Below, in pieces: positions 1-15,598 of a stretch of DNA of 64,000 nt. The notes below the pieces were generated by a model. It did not search any database, was not told the DNA's origin, and saw only the letters and a program-made list of their open reading frames with translations. The DNA comes from Grifola frondosa. Lineage: Eukaryota > Basidiomycota > Agaricomycetes > Polyporales > Grifolaceae. Numbering within the stretch: the stretch's first letter is position 1; each line of letters begins with the position of its first letter. Location of the stretch: positions 372,001 through 436,000 of the forward strand of contig LUGG01000024.1 in assembly GCA_001683735.1 (NCBI GenBank), written 5' to 3'. The position numbers and the translations under genes are program-made.

Positions 1-3000
1 GCTGCGTTGCGCCAGCGACGAGCTGCCTATAACTTTGGCGAGCCGGCGTCCACCGTACCGTTATGGTACCAATTGATGAAAGCTCTCTCGATGACATGCT
101 GCGAGGATGTCTACATACTGTGAGCGTTATTGTACGTTTCTCGCACAGACACCCGCTCAACGTGCTCTGGTTTCCAGAGGCGAAACGCCTTTCATTCTAC
201 CACGGACGGCGCTCATGACACACACGACGACGTTCGACTGGACGGAATTGCTACGATGCTGGCATGCCATATTGTGGACAAAGTCGAGCGGCAGTCACCT
301 GCGTCTCCCATGGATGTCGACGATGCCGTATCTGATACCCGCAGCGTCAGTAGCATCCAGATGGAGGACAGGGATTGTTCTGGCAGCCCAGTGGTGCTGA
401 TACGAAGCGACACGCACTCGGAAAAGATGTGCACTGAATCCGCGGGCACCGACTGCACGAGCGATTCCGATGCCAAGCCCCGTTCGTATTACTCGGCCAT
501 TCCTGACCGTCCGGATCCTGAAGAATTCGATGGGTCTGATTGTTGGGGCAGCTATGTGGACGACGAATCTGGATCGAGCACAGCCTTATCTAGTGGCTCA
601 TCGATTAAGGTGCCATTTGACGCCCACGTACTTCCAGGACATGGTCGAAGATATTTTGCGGCCCTTCCTCTTATCTGCGTTGCCGACGCAGACAATATTT
701 CGCTCGTGATATCGAGCGTGCTGTACCAGAGACGCGTATGGGGAATCAACGAGCCTGTGGTCGGGATCTTCATACCGAAGACGGGAGCAATAGCGCATGT
801 ACTGCTTGGTTGGCTTGACTCGGAAGACCTCGGATCAGAGGACGATGATATTCTGGTAAATTCTCATTTTCGCTTCCCATGATATGATCGCTGATGCGGA
901 AATTGTGTGCAGCCGGTTCCACATATTGCGTGTGGCGGCGCTTACAAGCCATATCCGGCACAAGGAAAATTTGACTTGGCGGACCCGGTGCACATGCTGC
1001 AGTTCGCTCAGTTCGTGCTGAGCCTTCAGTCATCATTTGAAGGGATCATAAATGACTCGCGGAGTCCACAAATACAAGAGCTGTCGTGGCGATGCGACGG
1101 AGCGCCGAGTGTCGCATCACACGAGGACGAAGAATGCGATCGAGTGAAAGAGTGGTTGCGCTCAGTTCCGCCGGACTCTGGGTGCGTACAGAGTTTGTGG
1201 TTATCGATCAGATCATTTACAAATTTTCCGTTATAAGGGAAAGCTCGGACAGCAGCACGGATAGTTCTGAACCTCACACCCCATCTTCCAAATCCTTTGA
1301 GGACGCATCTATCACCATCGTTTGCGACATGCCGCGGAAGTCTGCGTTGAAGTCCTCATCATCATCGACTAAGGCTGCAATTGACATACCACGTTTTGTC
1401 ACTGTACCAGATGACGGAAGGTCAGTGGCGCAATGCTCCGGTTAGATTCACATTGATGTTGTTCTAATTTCTTTGCAGTCCGGCATCTATCGTCGAGGTC
1501 GGCGACGAGAACGTAGACGAGAAAACGAAAGAGAGTGCAATGGCGAAAGCGTCGTCCTCCAAGGGCAGCGCACCCAAGCCAAAGTCTGCCATATCGAGCT
1601 CATCGTGCGTAATATGCATGTAGTCTCGCTCAGCTTGATCTTGACCGATGTCGTTGCAGCCTTGGCAATAGGCCGACCGGAGGAATGCTTGAGAGCCTCA
1701 CCATATCAACGTGGCTGTTTGAACGAGGTGTCCTCCTAATTGCTTGTGCTAAGGTGACTGGCAAGTCAGAAGAACAGAAAGAGATCAATGCAATGGTCGA
1801 ACTTTACAATGACATGACTGCTTTCGTGTGGCCTGCGACGTGGAACGCGCCGGTATGTGGGCTGAGTTTTCCATGAGATGTGATGATTCATTCGTTTATT
1901 TTGAGTAGGGAAATCTTCCTGCCACTGACCCTTGCCTGTCTCCCATCAAAAACTGGTTGTTCGACACCAAGGTGGAGAAGTTCGGATCCGAGGTGGCCAC
2001 ATTATCTGAGGACCTGACGACGATCATGGAGTCTCGGCTGTCAGCCCTTCTATATTCTTCGGTGAATGCATATCGTCGATTTCTCCAATCCAAGCTACCT
2101 GGAGGGCTGCCTGTCTATGAGGCCGATTCTCGTCACGACTGGGACAATGTGGCGCTCCATTTCTTGGTGAACAATGCTGAGGATGCTATCTCCTCCAACG
2201 TGTTGTGAGTATCCTGGCCATATATGTGCGTTATTGCTTTATTCTGATCGTCAACCGTAGCCTAGAGCGAACTATCAGATATTCCCGCAACTTCGCCCTA
2301 GACCAAGAGGAAAAAGATCCTTCTACTGCTAAGTTTTTAAGGGATCTCGCATTGGAGAATCAATCGTTCGCTGGTGACCAAATATCTAAGCTATCCGTCC
2401 GAACAGACAAGGACGACCCAGCGACCGCAAATGCCAGATTGCGGGCCGCGATTGCAGCTATCACCCGGGCCAACAATTTCGTGGTGCAGCTGGACGTGGT
2501 AGACAATGATAGCATCACCGAGTTCACACGGCGCCATTCCTTCCCTGAGCCACGGACTGGAATATGTGATGCCCTATTCACCATGCCTATCAAGTCTTCG
2601 GATACAGGCCCTCCGTCCGAGGAGGACTCCAACATGGTCAGCGAATATGGGTTTGTGGTGCACCCTAAGGTTTCCAACAAGCAGCAGAGTGCCGACAAGA
2701 AGCGGAGTAATACGCCGATGGCCGATCGCGAGCCTGACGCTACAGAAGCTGCTCCCGCGAAGACGAAGAGAAAGGCTAAGGCTGGTAAGAAGCCCGAGGA
2801 GGCTATTCCGATGGTTCATCCGAATCCCAACACGATAGAAGCGGCTCCTACGAAAGCTGACGAAACCTCGAGGAGGTTGACGCATTCCTGATGTTCAGCG
2901 TGCCTTCCAAAATCAATGAGAAGACAGAAAAGAAGCGGGTTTCAATTCCGAAGAACGATCATGTGGATTTTTCAGGCAAGTCACTGCATCCTCAGATTGT

Positions 3001-3638
3001 CTTTCAATATTAATATTTCACCGGAGATGCCAGAAGACCGTCATGCGACATGGGCGGCGCATGTAGCGGGCACAGTCTCGGAGCCAGATATTATCGATCA
3101 TCCGCTCCAGGATGCTTTCGAGGACGTCGACATTCCTAAATACGTGACAGCACCCGAGACTCTCCGGACCTCTGATCTCCAAGTTCCCATATTCATCAAA
3201 GGGTACAAAAGGCACGACGACACTGCAACCAAGGCCATGAACCAGGCGCGTTGCTACGGAGTTTCTGCGGCCGATTTCAATCACAGAATCGGCCTGAAGG
3301 GGTACCCTGTGTTTAGTCTGACCACGTCAGGAACAGCTGGTTGTGTGCTTTTGACGTGGCATTCGACATTCTCGGATGTGAGTTCTCGTCATGCTTTTCT
3401 AGACTTGCGTCTGACATAGGCGAAGAAAACGTTCATCATAGAGCGAAACATTCCTCATTTCCGACTCGATGACCCACTCGATGCATTTCGCTACGCCACA
3501 TTCCTCCTCCGACTCCGCAAGGATGCGGATAGGCGTCTGAGAGAGTCACAGTACAGCTTCAACCAATTCCGTGAGGCAGTGGCAGCTAACAAGATGAACT
3601 GGACAAAAGAAATGCAAGTGGCTGGTCTTCCGGCTTGA
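1..3638 (+). pseudogene. Family copy 1: two-domain PD-(D/E)XK-like hypothetical, 5' end cut by window, frameshifted
   Basis: No named function is recognised. The window starts inside exon 1. A GTGAGC...CACAG intron (about 119-150) joins it to the next exon, so the ATG-like start at 107 is not a real start. Order of parts: an N-terminal beta-rich domain (about 600-1080), a Ser-rich acidic segment (1240-1440), a helical middle region (1690-2350), a Lys/Glu/Ala/Pro linker (2700-2900) and a C-terminal domain (3030-3638) ending VAGLPA-stop. Against copies 2 and 3 it lacks one base near 215 (GCTCATGAC for GCTCATAGAC) and one near 2859, each shifting the frame. The E of the E-x-K motif seen in the other copies is G here (IKGYK, about 3198-3212). 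Pseudogene is favoured, but consensus errors elsewhere in the window mean the shifts alone do not prove it. The glutamate change is independent evidence of decay. Confidence 0.75.
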
Positions 3639-4339
3639 TTATTTGGTTGGAACTCCGGACTCATATGTTCGATGTCGGGTAGACGTGTCACATTGTTGCC
3701 CTTCGTGTCGTCGTGTCTTATGTCTGTCCTCATGTTAACATTAGTCATTAGCGGAATAGAGCTTAAGTGTCTAGCAGTTGCGAAGGTAGTGTATACCAAG
3801 CATTCACCCTCGTTTTCACTTTGTCGCGTTGCATGGCATATACACCCGATTCGCGATCTAGCTCACCATGGTCCACCTAGATGTCGCTTTCAACATCTTA
3901 TTCCATTGTTGATCGCACATGCACCGACGGTACGGGTTCGCTGACTTCTGTCTATTAAGTGTACCTCCATCCAAACTCCCCACAACAGCTTAGACGACCC
4001 GCATGAAGAGATTACACTGAAAACGCAGCGAAGAGTGATCCATCACGGTATGCATTTCCTCTACTTTTCCACATTATCACGACGTCATACTATCCTGCAT
4101 TTCTACATCGGCATGTATGTGTTTGACCTTCGCCTGGTCAATCAAATAAACTGAAGACGTGTGCAAGAATTTTCAGATAAGATGAGTTGACCCGAAGCGC
4201 CGGCATGCCGGCTGGCAACTTGTATCAGACTACATCAGAAACTTCCGCCATCTCCGAACGAAGCATTCGAATTCATTCTAGCTGCTGTTTTCGTTTCGCG
4301 TGTCATTTCCCTGTGCTATAAGGTTTCAAATGTTCAACG
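3639..4339. other. Intergenic, 3' flank of family copy 1
   Basis: No gene is supported here. The first 510 bases align by eye with the downstream flank of copy 2 (27765-28193, reverse complement), including the run GAAGAGATTACACTGAAAA. The last part of that homology is a scrap of the PWP2 gene, listed separately. Beyond 4150 the sequence is unrelated to copy 2 and leads into the P450 gene. Confidence 0.7.
4085..4149 (-). pseudogene. Duplicated scrap of the PWP2 terminal exon
   Basis: Read on the minus strand this reads YLIDQAKVKH then IHADVEMQDS and a stop. It matches the C-terminal residues of PWP2 at 27765-27827 with only a few substitutions. Homology stops at TTTGATTG on the 5' side of the exon. 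It lies downstream of family copy 1 in the same relative position and orientation that PWP2 has to copy 2. It was therefore probably carried here when the copy 2 locus was duplicated. It has no promoter or upstream exons. Confidence 0.8.
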
Positions 4340-6526
4340 ATGCCCGTTCTCTCCATTTTCTCCGACTTCCCTAAATTCCCCAAGGAACAAAATACGATGT
4401 GGCAGTCTGTGGCGTTAGCTGGTGTCCTTGTTTTTGTGACGTCTCGGATTCTCCATTTCTTGTGGAATCTGAAGGTTAGTTGGTATCCTATGACTGCATG
4501 CTACGTAATGTTCACTGTTCTACACAGAGTGTGGCGTATCTCCCTGGCTTTCGATGTGCTTTCGCACCACTGTCTCTGACTGGAGCAATTCTCCCAACGT
4601 CTTACTTGAATCCAGGCCTTGATTGGCAGTGGATGTGGCGGGCCTCGGGTGCGTGCCATGATGCTGCAACAACTCCACTGACTTAAAGGACAATGTTCAG
4701 TTTATCAGTATTATGGCTCGCGAACAATTTCCTCTGTGCCATTTCTCTCCGGTTCTCCGTACATATGTACAGCATCTCTGGATTTATCGAAGCAAGTTCT
4801 CAGCGGTGCTCCTGGTGTATTCAAGTCCCCACAATCTATGGCAGCGCTTATGTAGGTGGTCATTCCTATCCGTGGTGCGGCTTCTGATTGACCATAGGCT
4901 GTGGGGAGACAATGTGATTTCTGCGAACTATGACGCCTACAGAAGACATCGCCGGATCGTTGGCCCTGCATTCTCAGGTTCTACGTCAGTCCTTCCCCCC
5001 TCGTGATATTATACATGACGTGAATCATGGGTTTAGATACGTAGAAGTTGCTCGAGAAACCTCTCGTCTCTATCACGAAATGATGGACGGAGAGCAGTGG
5101 TCCGAGCGGAACACCTTCTCCGTGACTTCCATCAATAAGTACATCTCGAAGGTATGTACGAATTCGTCACTTGTTACTACGCAGACTCAACTGCAGTTCT
5201 CAGTTCGCGCTTGGCATCATTACAAGATGTGGTTTCGGCTTACCCTTTCCTTGGGTTAATGCCGCAGACGACGGTACGATGTCATTCGATACTGCTCTCA
5301 CCATTGTCTCGGAAGGAATAATCACTCGTCTGGCAACTCCGCGCTGGGCGTATAAGCTTCCCATCAAAAAGTGCGTTAGACCGGATAACCTCGTCTAGAT
5401 AGCAGTGTTAAACTCCATTCTAGGCTGAGGGACCTAGATGAGGCATATTGCACGCTCTCCATGTTCATGCATTCAATGATCGCAACCAAGAATGAGGAGC
5501 TCGCCTCTGCAGCAAGCGATCAAGAGCTTTCCGCCACCGACCTTTTCACAAGACTGATCCACGCCAGCGGAGCCGAGGGGAAGAATGGTCTTAACGACGA
5601 GGAACTGGTGAGTTGTTCATGAATCTGCTTGGACGGGGTCGTGACATTCCACAGATTGGCAATATGTTTGCTTTCCTCTTCGCGGGCCATGGTGAGTATA
5701 CAAGCAATGCGCTGAGCTCCTTGATGCTGATTGCTGATCGAATTTATAGAAACAACTGCACATACAATCTCTGCAGCGCTCGCATTACTTGCATTTCACG
5801 AGGATGACCAGGATAGATTGGTTACACACATTCGCGAGGTTCTTCCAGATGGTCGTGACCCTGTGAGTGACACATCTGTCTCGATCTTGAACGTCAAATT
5901 TTATATTTGGCCAGACTCTCGATGACATCTCTCGGTTGGACAAGGTTACTGCTTGTTTCTGGGAAGCCGCGCGCATGTTCCGTGAGTCTTGTGATATTCG
6001 AGTGCAACCTGCGACCTCGCGGTTGACTTCCAGTGACAGCTGCTGGTTCCATCGTGACTCGCGATACTACTGAAACCACCACATTCACATTCCCTCCGGA
6101 AGAGCGTCGTGATCCTTTGGTTGTACCTCCTGGAATCAGAATATTCATCGACATGATCGGACTGAGTAAGTGACGAAGACGACGAGACGCCACACTCCAC
6201 TAAAATTGTTGCCCTCATCAGACTATAATCCGGAGGCATTCGCTGAACCAGAAAGATTCAACCCGTCTCGTTGGTATGGCGCACGCGAGTCAGATCTTCT
6301 TGCATTCGGACTCGGGCCGCGTGCGTGTTTGGGCCGGCGATTTGCAGTGACGGAGGCGGTTTGCTTCCTGACCGTCTTCGTCCGCGACTGGAAGATTGGT
6401 ACGTGCTTGAAGAACGGCGAGACTAGAGAGCAATGGCGGCAGCGTGTCCTTCAGGGAGGTCTCGTTGGTCTTGCGTTTGGCGTTCGTGACGTTTCTATCG
6501 GACTGACCAAAAGGTCGAAAGCTTAG
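4340..6526 (+). CDS. Cytochrome P450 monooxygenase
   Basis: Haem-thiolate monooxygenase, expected at the ER membrane with electrons from a P450 reductase. The start at 4340 gives a hydrophobic anchor (MWQSVALAGVLVFVTSRI). An ATG at 4330 is out of frame and closes quickly. The exons join in one frame through roughly ten short introns. Visible motifs: I-helix FAGHETT, formed across the intron near 5691-5750; the ExxR helix as EAAR (about 5965); PERF-type FAEPERFNPSRW (about 6245-6280); and the haem loop FGLGPRACLGRRFA (about 6305-6345) with the ligand Cys. No frameshift is needed, so the enzyme looks functional. The subfamily and substrate cannot be told. It is 35 kb from the sesquiterpene synthase, so a shared pathway is not implied. 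Confidence 0.96.
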
Positions 6527-7199
6527 GTTGACCTGTGGTTGAGCTGTTTGTATTTCGGTTGACCGTACCAACACAATATGCTTGAGCAAAGTTCCATTCT
6601 TTGGAGTCGCATAATATTCTCTTCCCGTGAATTGAAGGGACCAGAATGACCATAGTGAGCACAGGTTAAAATATCGACTATCGAGCAAGATGTAGAATAT
6701 ATGGTGACATAATTGCAGCTGCAATGATCTTTACTATGGTGGAATTATTGAGATTAAAATGACAGCAAATATTTACATGTAGGTTTGAACATTCGAGTGA
6801 TTTACTGCTCAAGTGTGCGGATCTGAGTCAACGAATGCTCAGACAATCTTTTAATATTCGACAAGGACTTTCAGATTATGTTTCTGTTATTTTAAGTTTC
6901 AGGTTCAAGATTGTAATATGTACATATGTTATTATCGAAAGTGTCTTCGAACTTACACACCTGCCATATTTGGCTGTAAGTGTTGTTGCGCAATGGCTTG
7001 GCTCTCGCTGTCATGATTGTGGCGCGAACCAGTGCGGCATGACGAGGGGATGCGGAAACCAGGAGAGCATCATGGAGCCTGTTCTTCTATCCTCGTCATG
7101 CTATTTTATGTCTCCGCTCACCGTATATAAAAAGCCAGGCAGAATGTTGTATCTGCATAATTTCTGAATCTCCAACATCTCTACTGCTTATTTACGACC
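6527..7199. other. Intergenic between P450 and CsbD-like gene
   Basis: AT-rich spacer with no open frame that resembles a protein. It contains the P450 3' region and, at its right end, the TATA-type promoter of the next gene. Confidence 0.6.
7124..7133 (+). promoter_or_regulatory. TATA box of the CsbD-like gene
   Basis: TATATAAAAA lies 67-76 bases upstream of the ATG at 7200, followed by a C/T-rich leader. This is a strong match to a fungal core promoter and fits a highly expressed small gene. It is assigned by position and motif only. Confidence 0.6.
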
Positions 7200-7969
7200 A
7201 TGCCTCTCTTTGGAAAGCACAAGGTGAGCTCATTGGGCTCATCGCAGAACCGTATATTGATGCTTTCTATAATAGCATCAAAATACTGAGAGCAATGCCC
7301 CTCAGCATGATAGCAACCAGCAGAACACAGCCATGAATACTTCCCACCACGTCAGCGGCCCAACCTCTGGCCATCAAGCCGGTTACGCAGGGGGCGCGGG
7401 TGCAGCTGGACCCACCGCCACTGCCGGCCACGATCAATCCAATGTTCCGCAGCAGGGCTATGAAAATGTGAGCATATTCTACGTATATCGCCGCACTGTC
7501 CCCCTCCTGATAACCGGCGCAACAGAACGCCCCTGGTGTCGACCCTCGCTTCGGGCAAGGCAACACTTCCGTCCCGCCTGCAGAGCACATCAACAGCAAC
7601 AATCAGCGTGGTGGTAGTGGGGGAGGCCTCACCGGTAAGATGGAGCACGCCGTCGGCTCGATGGTGGGCAGTCAGGCTCTGAAGGACAGGGGATACCAGA
7701 AGGAGCAGGAGGCTAATGCATTCAAGGCTCAAAGTGCGGAGATTGCTGAAGCCGAGCGCCTCGAGAAGGAGGCTATGTTGCGCAGGGAACGCGCAGTTGC
7801 CCATGGTCAGTTTGTTCCTCTTAGTAAAGACCGTCTGCTTATGCCATGTGTACCTACAGGTGCCCACCCTGATAACCGACATCTCGGTGGGTCTGCCGCT
7901 TTGGCGGGTGCGAATAACATGAACACCGGCGACAACAATATGGGTGGATCTAATGCGCGCGGATACTGA
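7200..7969 (+). CDS. Small CsbD-like stress-associated protein
   Basis: Four exons. The first is tiny (MPLFGKHK, 7200-7223) and ends at GTGAGC. The second is Gly/Ala/His-rich (about 7284-7467). The third carries GGGLTGKMEHAVGSMVGS and the helical EANAFKAQSAEIAEAERL region (about 7527-7805). The last gives AHPDNRHLGG and ends at 7969. The LTGKMEHAVGS stretch resembles the CsbD-like domain of bacterial and fungal stress proteins, and similar small proteins are common in Agaricomycetes. There is no signal peptide or membrane segment. The protein looks intrinsically disordered and is probably cytosolic. The function beyond stress association is unknown. Confidence 0.72.
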
Positions 7970-8317
7970 GTTCCCGTTATGACGTCTCCTTTCATGAAGA
8001 GAGCATTCTTTGCACCATTATGTATTTCTAGATAATGGCAGCTTATGAGTACCCAGAATTTAGGTCGATGCCAATGAAATGACTGTTTATATTACGAGGA
8101 GAGTTCAGCGATCGGATGTGGTGTTACATACAATCGTCCAACGAGCCTGAAGAGCCGAAACAAACATGGGGAATAATATGGCCCACAGCAGCGACATGAG
8201 GTGGGATGGGTAAAGTACTGAAGTCTAATCTGTCCGTTCGTGCCATAAGCGACGCAAGGAGTCCGATATGTGTAATGGGTACAATTCATTTTACTATCCC
8301 TACACTCCGATCTTTGC
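7970..8317. other. Convergent intergenic spacer
   Basis: The 3' ends of the CsbD-like gene (+) and GFA1 (-) face each other. I see no further gene or repeat. Confidence 0.6.
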
Positions 8318-11175
<2,858 letters not shown>

Positions 11176-12961
11176 TATGAGCTGTTATCGAGATGGTTTC
11201 AGGCGCGCCCGACACTGACAACGTGAACACTATGACCCACCTCAAAACGATTGGCAAGTAGGAGAAAGAAGGTGCGAAACGAAAATGAAGGGAAAGCGGG
11301 ATGATATGAAGAGCGAAAGTCGAGTGGAAAGAACTGAACGGCTATAAGTGCGAGCGCGTTGCAACCAAACCAGAACCAAATAGCTGGCGATCACCGCTTT
11401 TAAGGGTCACAGCTTTCTTGCCTAGCCTCCTTCTCCTGTGTACCTCAATTTCTCCCCGCTATATTATCTCTTCCTCTCGCCTTCTCCGGATGTTACTCCT
11501 TCAGACGCAGTCTCCGAAACCACAGCCATGTGCACAATCTTTATTCTGAAGCTTTCGCTATAATAGAGGGAATATCATGCAATGGCCCTCACCGTACTGT
11601 CAACTTGGCGCTATTCAACGATACAAAATTGGACTGGTCTTGCGCTCGGCGCCGCGGTTACAAGGCGCAGGTAACGCACCAAATCCGCACATTCGTTGGG
11701 GGCGGTGCAGAACCTTCCGCGGTGCTCCATCTCACTCGGCGACGAACTCTCCTGTTTCCATTGTTTCCATTTGTACGTGGATGCTTTACAGTGGGCGGTA
11801 CTTATATTAGATACACGGCGTCCATCGCCGTCGCGCTCAGATTATTCTCTCCTTCGCTTCTTGGTCTTTCTCCGGACTTCCAACGCCCCCGGAGGCTGCG
11901 GAGACATCTGATGCTTGCAGTCACCTTATCGGAGCTGGTCCTTGAATTCTCCATCACATCATTCGGTCAGTAGTAAATCTAAAGTAAATTTAGCTCACTT
12001 CTGCTGTCTTTAGACCTCGATGGTTTGCGCTCATCGTCCAATGTCATGCGCCATCCGAGTTGCTCGGGCAACGTACAAGTTCTTGTCGCTCCGGAGTCCG
12101 AGATGACCTCGCTTTGCAATTATACTGCACCGTTGATAGCTATGGCTCAGAATTCCTCGACGGGCGAAATACTTCGGTCTCTGGCGCCTACGTGCTTAAC
12201 ATCATCGTCTGATATGGGCCGGACGCTTGGAATATCCTTTGGCTGCGCCGACGGCTTTTCGTAGAAGAGAATTCATCTTCTCCCCCACTTCTACTCTTCA
12301 CTTCAAAAGAACTCCGATTCACCGACAGGTCCCCCAACGACAAATTGCTTAGGTGAAGATGTGCAGCCGAAGATTCCGGCTGACCGTAGATGCGATATCG
12401 ACAGAGTCCTCTATATGAGGATTGCTTGACCTCGACGGCTGGCAAAAGGCTGTTTTTTTTTGCTGTTGTATACCAGCAATGTATCTTCGGGTCTTCGTAT
12501 CAGATGTTGTCCATTTATTGTGATCAGAATATTGTGGCGGTGATAAAATTGCTGAATTCAGTTTGCTTGCTGTTGGTCGTTATTATTTCGCTCAGCATGT
12601 GAGATACTTTGGCTATAGATAGATAGATAGATAGCTTATTATATCTGGCTAAGAATGACCAGCTGAACTGCTTCAGATTTGCGAGGTCTTAAGACGCGAC
12701 GTGTATGCCACGTGACCGACGCGCCCGTCAGTGCGATTTCAACAAGCCTGAAGCGTCTGACGTCTAGAGCTCGAGCACCTACCAAGTACTGCAGTCGTGC
12801 AAGAGTCTCTTTCGCGTGCTAGGAGCAGGAATCAGACGCCGCACTCACTGCACCTATTTCATCTTATAGGAGAACTACTTCTCTTGGAATAGACTCGTGA
12901 AACAGGCAAACTCGAGAGCAAGAGGCTGAAAACGGGGAGCGAGTTATACTCATTTTTTAAC
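11176..12961. other. Divergent intergenic region, GFA1 / ELYS-domain gene
   Basis: About 1.8 kb between two 5' ends. Open frames at 11530-11973 and 12025-12264 do not resemble any family I know and lack convincing splice signals. The region holds C/T-rich leader sequence near 11400-11520, a short ATAG microsatellite (about 12614-12634) and a CACGTG box at 12709-12714, 248 bases upstream of the ELYS-domain start. No gene is called. Confidence 0.5.
12614..12634. repeat. ATAG microsatellite
   Basis: About five tandem ATAG units in the GFA1 / ELYS-domain intergenic region. Simple repeat only. Confidence 0.85.
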
Positions 12962-15381
12962 ATGGATTTGGTGGGTTTATAATATGCAGGCGATGTAATT
13001 TGTACTGAAATGTAGCAGGATATTGTTGGAGAAGACCACCCATCCTTCATCGAGTTGTTCGAAGTGAGCCCCACCCACTTCCCCGTGGCGCGCACCACGA
13101 CCGCGCGAGATTGAAATGAGGCGTGCCCACCTCTCCGACATGCTCATTTTCGATATACTTCTCTCATCTGGCGGCATCTACCATACCGACGCTCTCTATC
13201 CACCCACGGACGTCGCCTCGTTGCAACGCCTCCTCGACGCCATCACCAACTCCTCCTACGATGTGCTCAAGCAGGACACTCTCGTCTACTTTTTGCTAAA
13301 ATGGCACCAGGATGGCCGGGAGGAGCAGTTTAAGGACAGCAGATGCATACCGCCACAGTTTGTTGCGCTCGCAGATGCATACTGGCACCTGGACTCAGGT
13401 ATCAACATCTCGGTACGATCCTCTATTGTTTATTCCCTCATTCCTGTTGACCCTGGTCTGTCTACCAGAGGGCAGTCGCTCTACTTTCCGATGCGCGTTT
13501 GAACAGGGAATACACATCAAAGGTCCTGCAGGCGCTTTCGCTCGCTGCAGACCCTTACCCTCTAATCCGTAAGTACGTGCGTACGGCGAAACCGCAGCTT
13601 ACAGAGCCGGACGACATCGACACGTACACAATCGCGCTTGCGGACTCGCGCTTGATGGAGGCCTGGCAGTTCCAGCGGACATTTCCCTCGACTAGCCCTA
13701 CACGTCCACGGCTGCTCCGTAAGATTATCGACTGGTGTCTCACACGTGAGTCTGTCTTCGCCATCCATATTCACTCCTACTGAATGCACGCACAGCAAAG
13801 CCGCGTGCCACGCCTCTCAAAGATCTCCTCGCGCTGCCATTCTCGGACTATGAGCAGTCGCTCTTGCACACCTACGCGCTCGAGCCCCCTGCGCATCTTC
13901 CACCAACATCGATCTCCATCATCCAAGATCTAGTATGTCTGCGGCTCGTGCAGAGTGGAAAGCATGCGGAAGCTGTCAAGCTAGACCGCCAGTTCGCCGT
14001 TGTCTCCGTCGGCGGGCGCGTGAGCGAGCGCAGCCAGAAGGCTGCACAGGAGCGGCGACAGATGCTGGACGAACTTGTGGCTGTGATGCCCGCGGCGGAG
14101 CGCGAGCTGCTCCAGTTGGAACTCGAGCTGCTCTCGCAGGGCAAGGGTATGGCGGGCGCACCGGCCCCGCGCGAGCATCGGATACCGAGGGTCAGCAGCG
14201 GCAGCGACCTCAGCACGTCGTGGGACGTTGTTCGTTCCCCCCCTGCGATTACACACCGCGCGGGAGCCCCACGATTCGGCGGCCCCATTCCAGACGCCGG
14301 CTCGACCAGCATAGACGAGATGTTCCCAGCCATCACGGCAGCTCCTCGCCCTCGCAGACAACCTTTGAGAGCACAATCAACTGTGATCTTCAGTCCCCCA
14401 CGCCCGACCCGGCCGTCGCCGCAGAAGCCAGGGCCATCCGCGCCGAAGTCACCTGCCGCCCAGCCTCGAGCGCAGGCCGCCATAGACGATGGTTCTTCGC
14501 TATTCGAGTTTGCGGGGAGTGCAAACACAACGGCGAATGCATTCTACAAGCCGTCAGCTACTGCAGGTGTGAAAAGGCCTTTCGGCGAGGACGGCCCGCG
14601 TACGCCTGCGTCACCACCAAGCCCTCCAGCGGACAAACGTCCTTCCCCTCCCCCTTCCCCTGCTCCTGCAGTACCAACCGAAACGCCTATCGACGCAGAC
14701 GTCAGCATGCACGTCGACGAAGAAGACGTCGCTGCGGAGCGTGGAGAGCCTTCCCGCGGCGTAGGCGACCGCAGTGTATTCGATGATGCCGGCGTGTCGG
14801 CGGAATTCTCAGTCTCGGTATTTTCCGCTCCCGTCGATGTGGGCAAGCGGCATCTGGCGAGGACAGAGACGCAGCTCAAGATGCCGCCAGGTGCGTTCAT
14901 CGAGTCGGACGATGAGAACGGCCATGAGCACGATCATCCGCCCGAACCGCGGGCGCCCCCACCGCAGTCGCCTCCACCGCAGTCGCCTCCCCGGCGCGTG
15001 GCGCAGGTGCCAGTGCACACGCGACGGACACCGTCTCCGCCACCTCCCCGCACGACGCGCACGCAGAAGTCGAAGAGTCAGACCCTTCCTGGTACACTGA
15101 TAGATGAGGAAGAGGAGCAGGACGACGACGTCGTGCCTCCGCTGCCACCTATAACCGCATCTCGTCGACCCGCCAGAAAATCACGGGCGACAAAAGTCGC
15201 AGATGAAGCGTCAACACCCCTGCGACGGTCGACGAGAATCTCCGCTGTGTCGTCCATAGGCTCATCATCTCCAGAACCCCCGTCACCAAAATTATCCACG
15301 AAGCCCCGAAAATCTGGGCGAACGTCAAATACGAGCACTGCTGGTGCTGCTAAAGGCGGAGCGCGGAGGAAACGTTCCTAA
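12962..15381 (+). CDS. ELYS-like domain protein (nuclear pore assembly related)
   Basis: ELYS-type proteins help anchor or assemble nuclear pores. The suggested first exon is MDL (12962-12970), then DIVGEDHPSFIELFE. The conserved helical ELYS domain runs to about 14000 (LIFDILLSSGGIYHTDALYP, LADAYWHLDSGINIS, LLSDARLNREYTSK, ALEPPAHLPPTSISII, LRLVQSGKHAEAVKLDR). Introns lie near 13412-13469 and 13745-13795. A long disordered Pro/Ser-rich tail (14150-15381) ends in a basic cluster, GGARRKRS. Around 13067-13112 the frame changes. Either a 46-nt GTGAGC...GAG intron is spliced, or one base is extra before TGGCGCGCACC. The second reading would give an HFPW sequence of the kind I associate with this family. 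Domain identity is confident, the N-terminus less so. Confidence 0.87.
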
Positions 15382-15598
15382 TGGAATAGACGTACTGCTG
15401 TGTTTATTTCCTGTGTCATTTTATACTATTTTGATATCTTCAAGCAATGATTCTCCCAACGCGCATATCCATCATGAGCGACAAGCAATGTTACACACGA
15501 CTTAACTTCAAGGAAAGGGGAAACCTCATATATATTATACTGTACGCGACAGAAAGAAACGTTCCTATTCAGAGACACCCCAACGAACATACACTGTC

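Noticed and set aside
107..400. ORF beginning MSTYCERY as the start of family copy 1 (also at 31725 and 59371)
   Set aside because: It starts inside exon 1 and reads through an intron (GTGAGC...CACAG). The true exon 1 extends upstream in copies 2 and 3.
11530..12445. Open frames between GFA1 and the ELYS-domain gene as genes
   Set aside because: No family resemblance, no consistent splice structure, and the location is a shared promoter region.
14000..15150. Additional frames across the ELYS-domain tail on both strands
   Set aside because: Shadows within a Pro/Ser/Arg-rich low-complexity tail.
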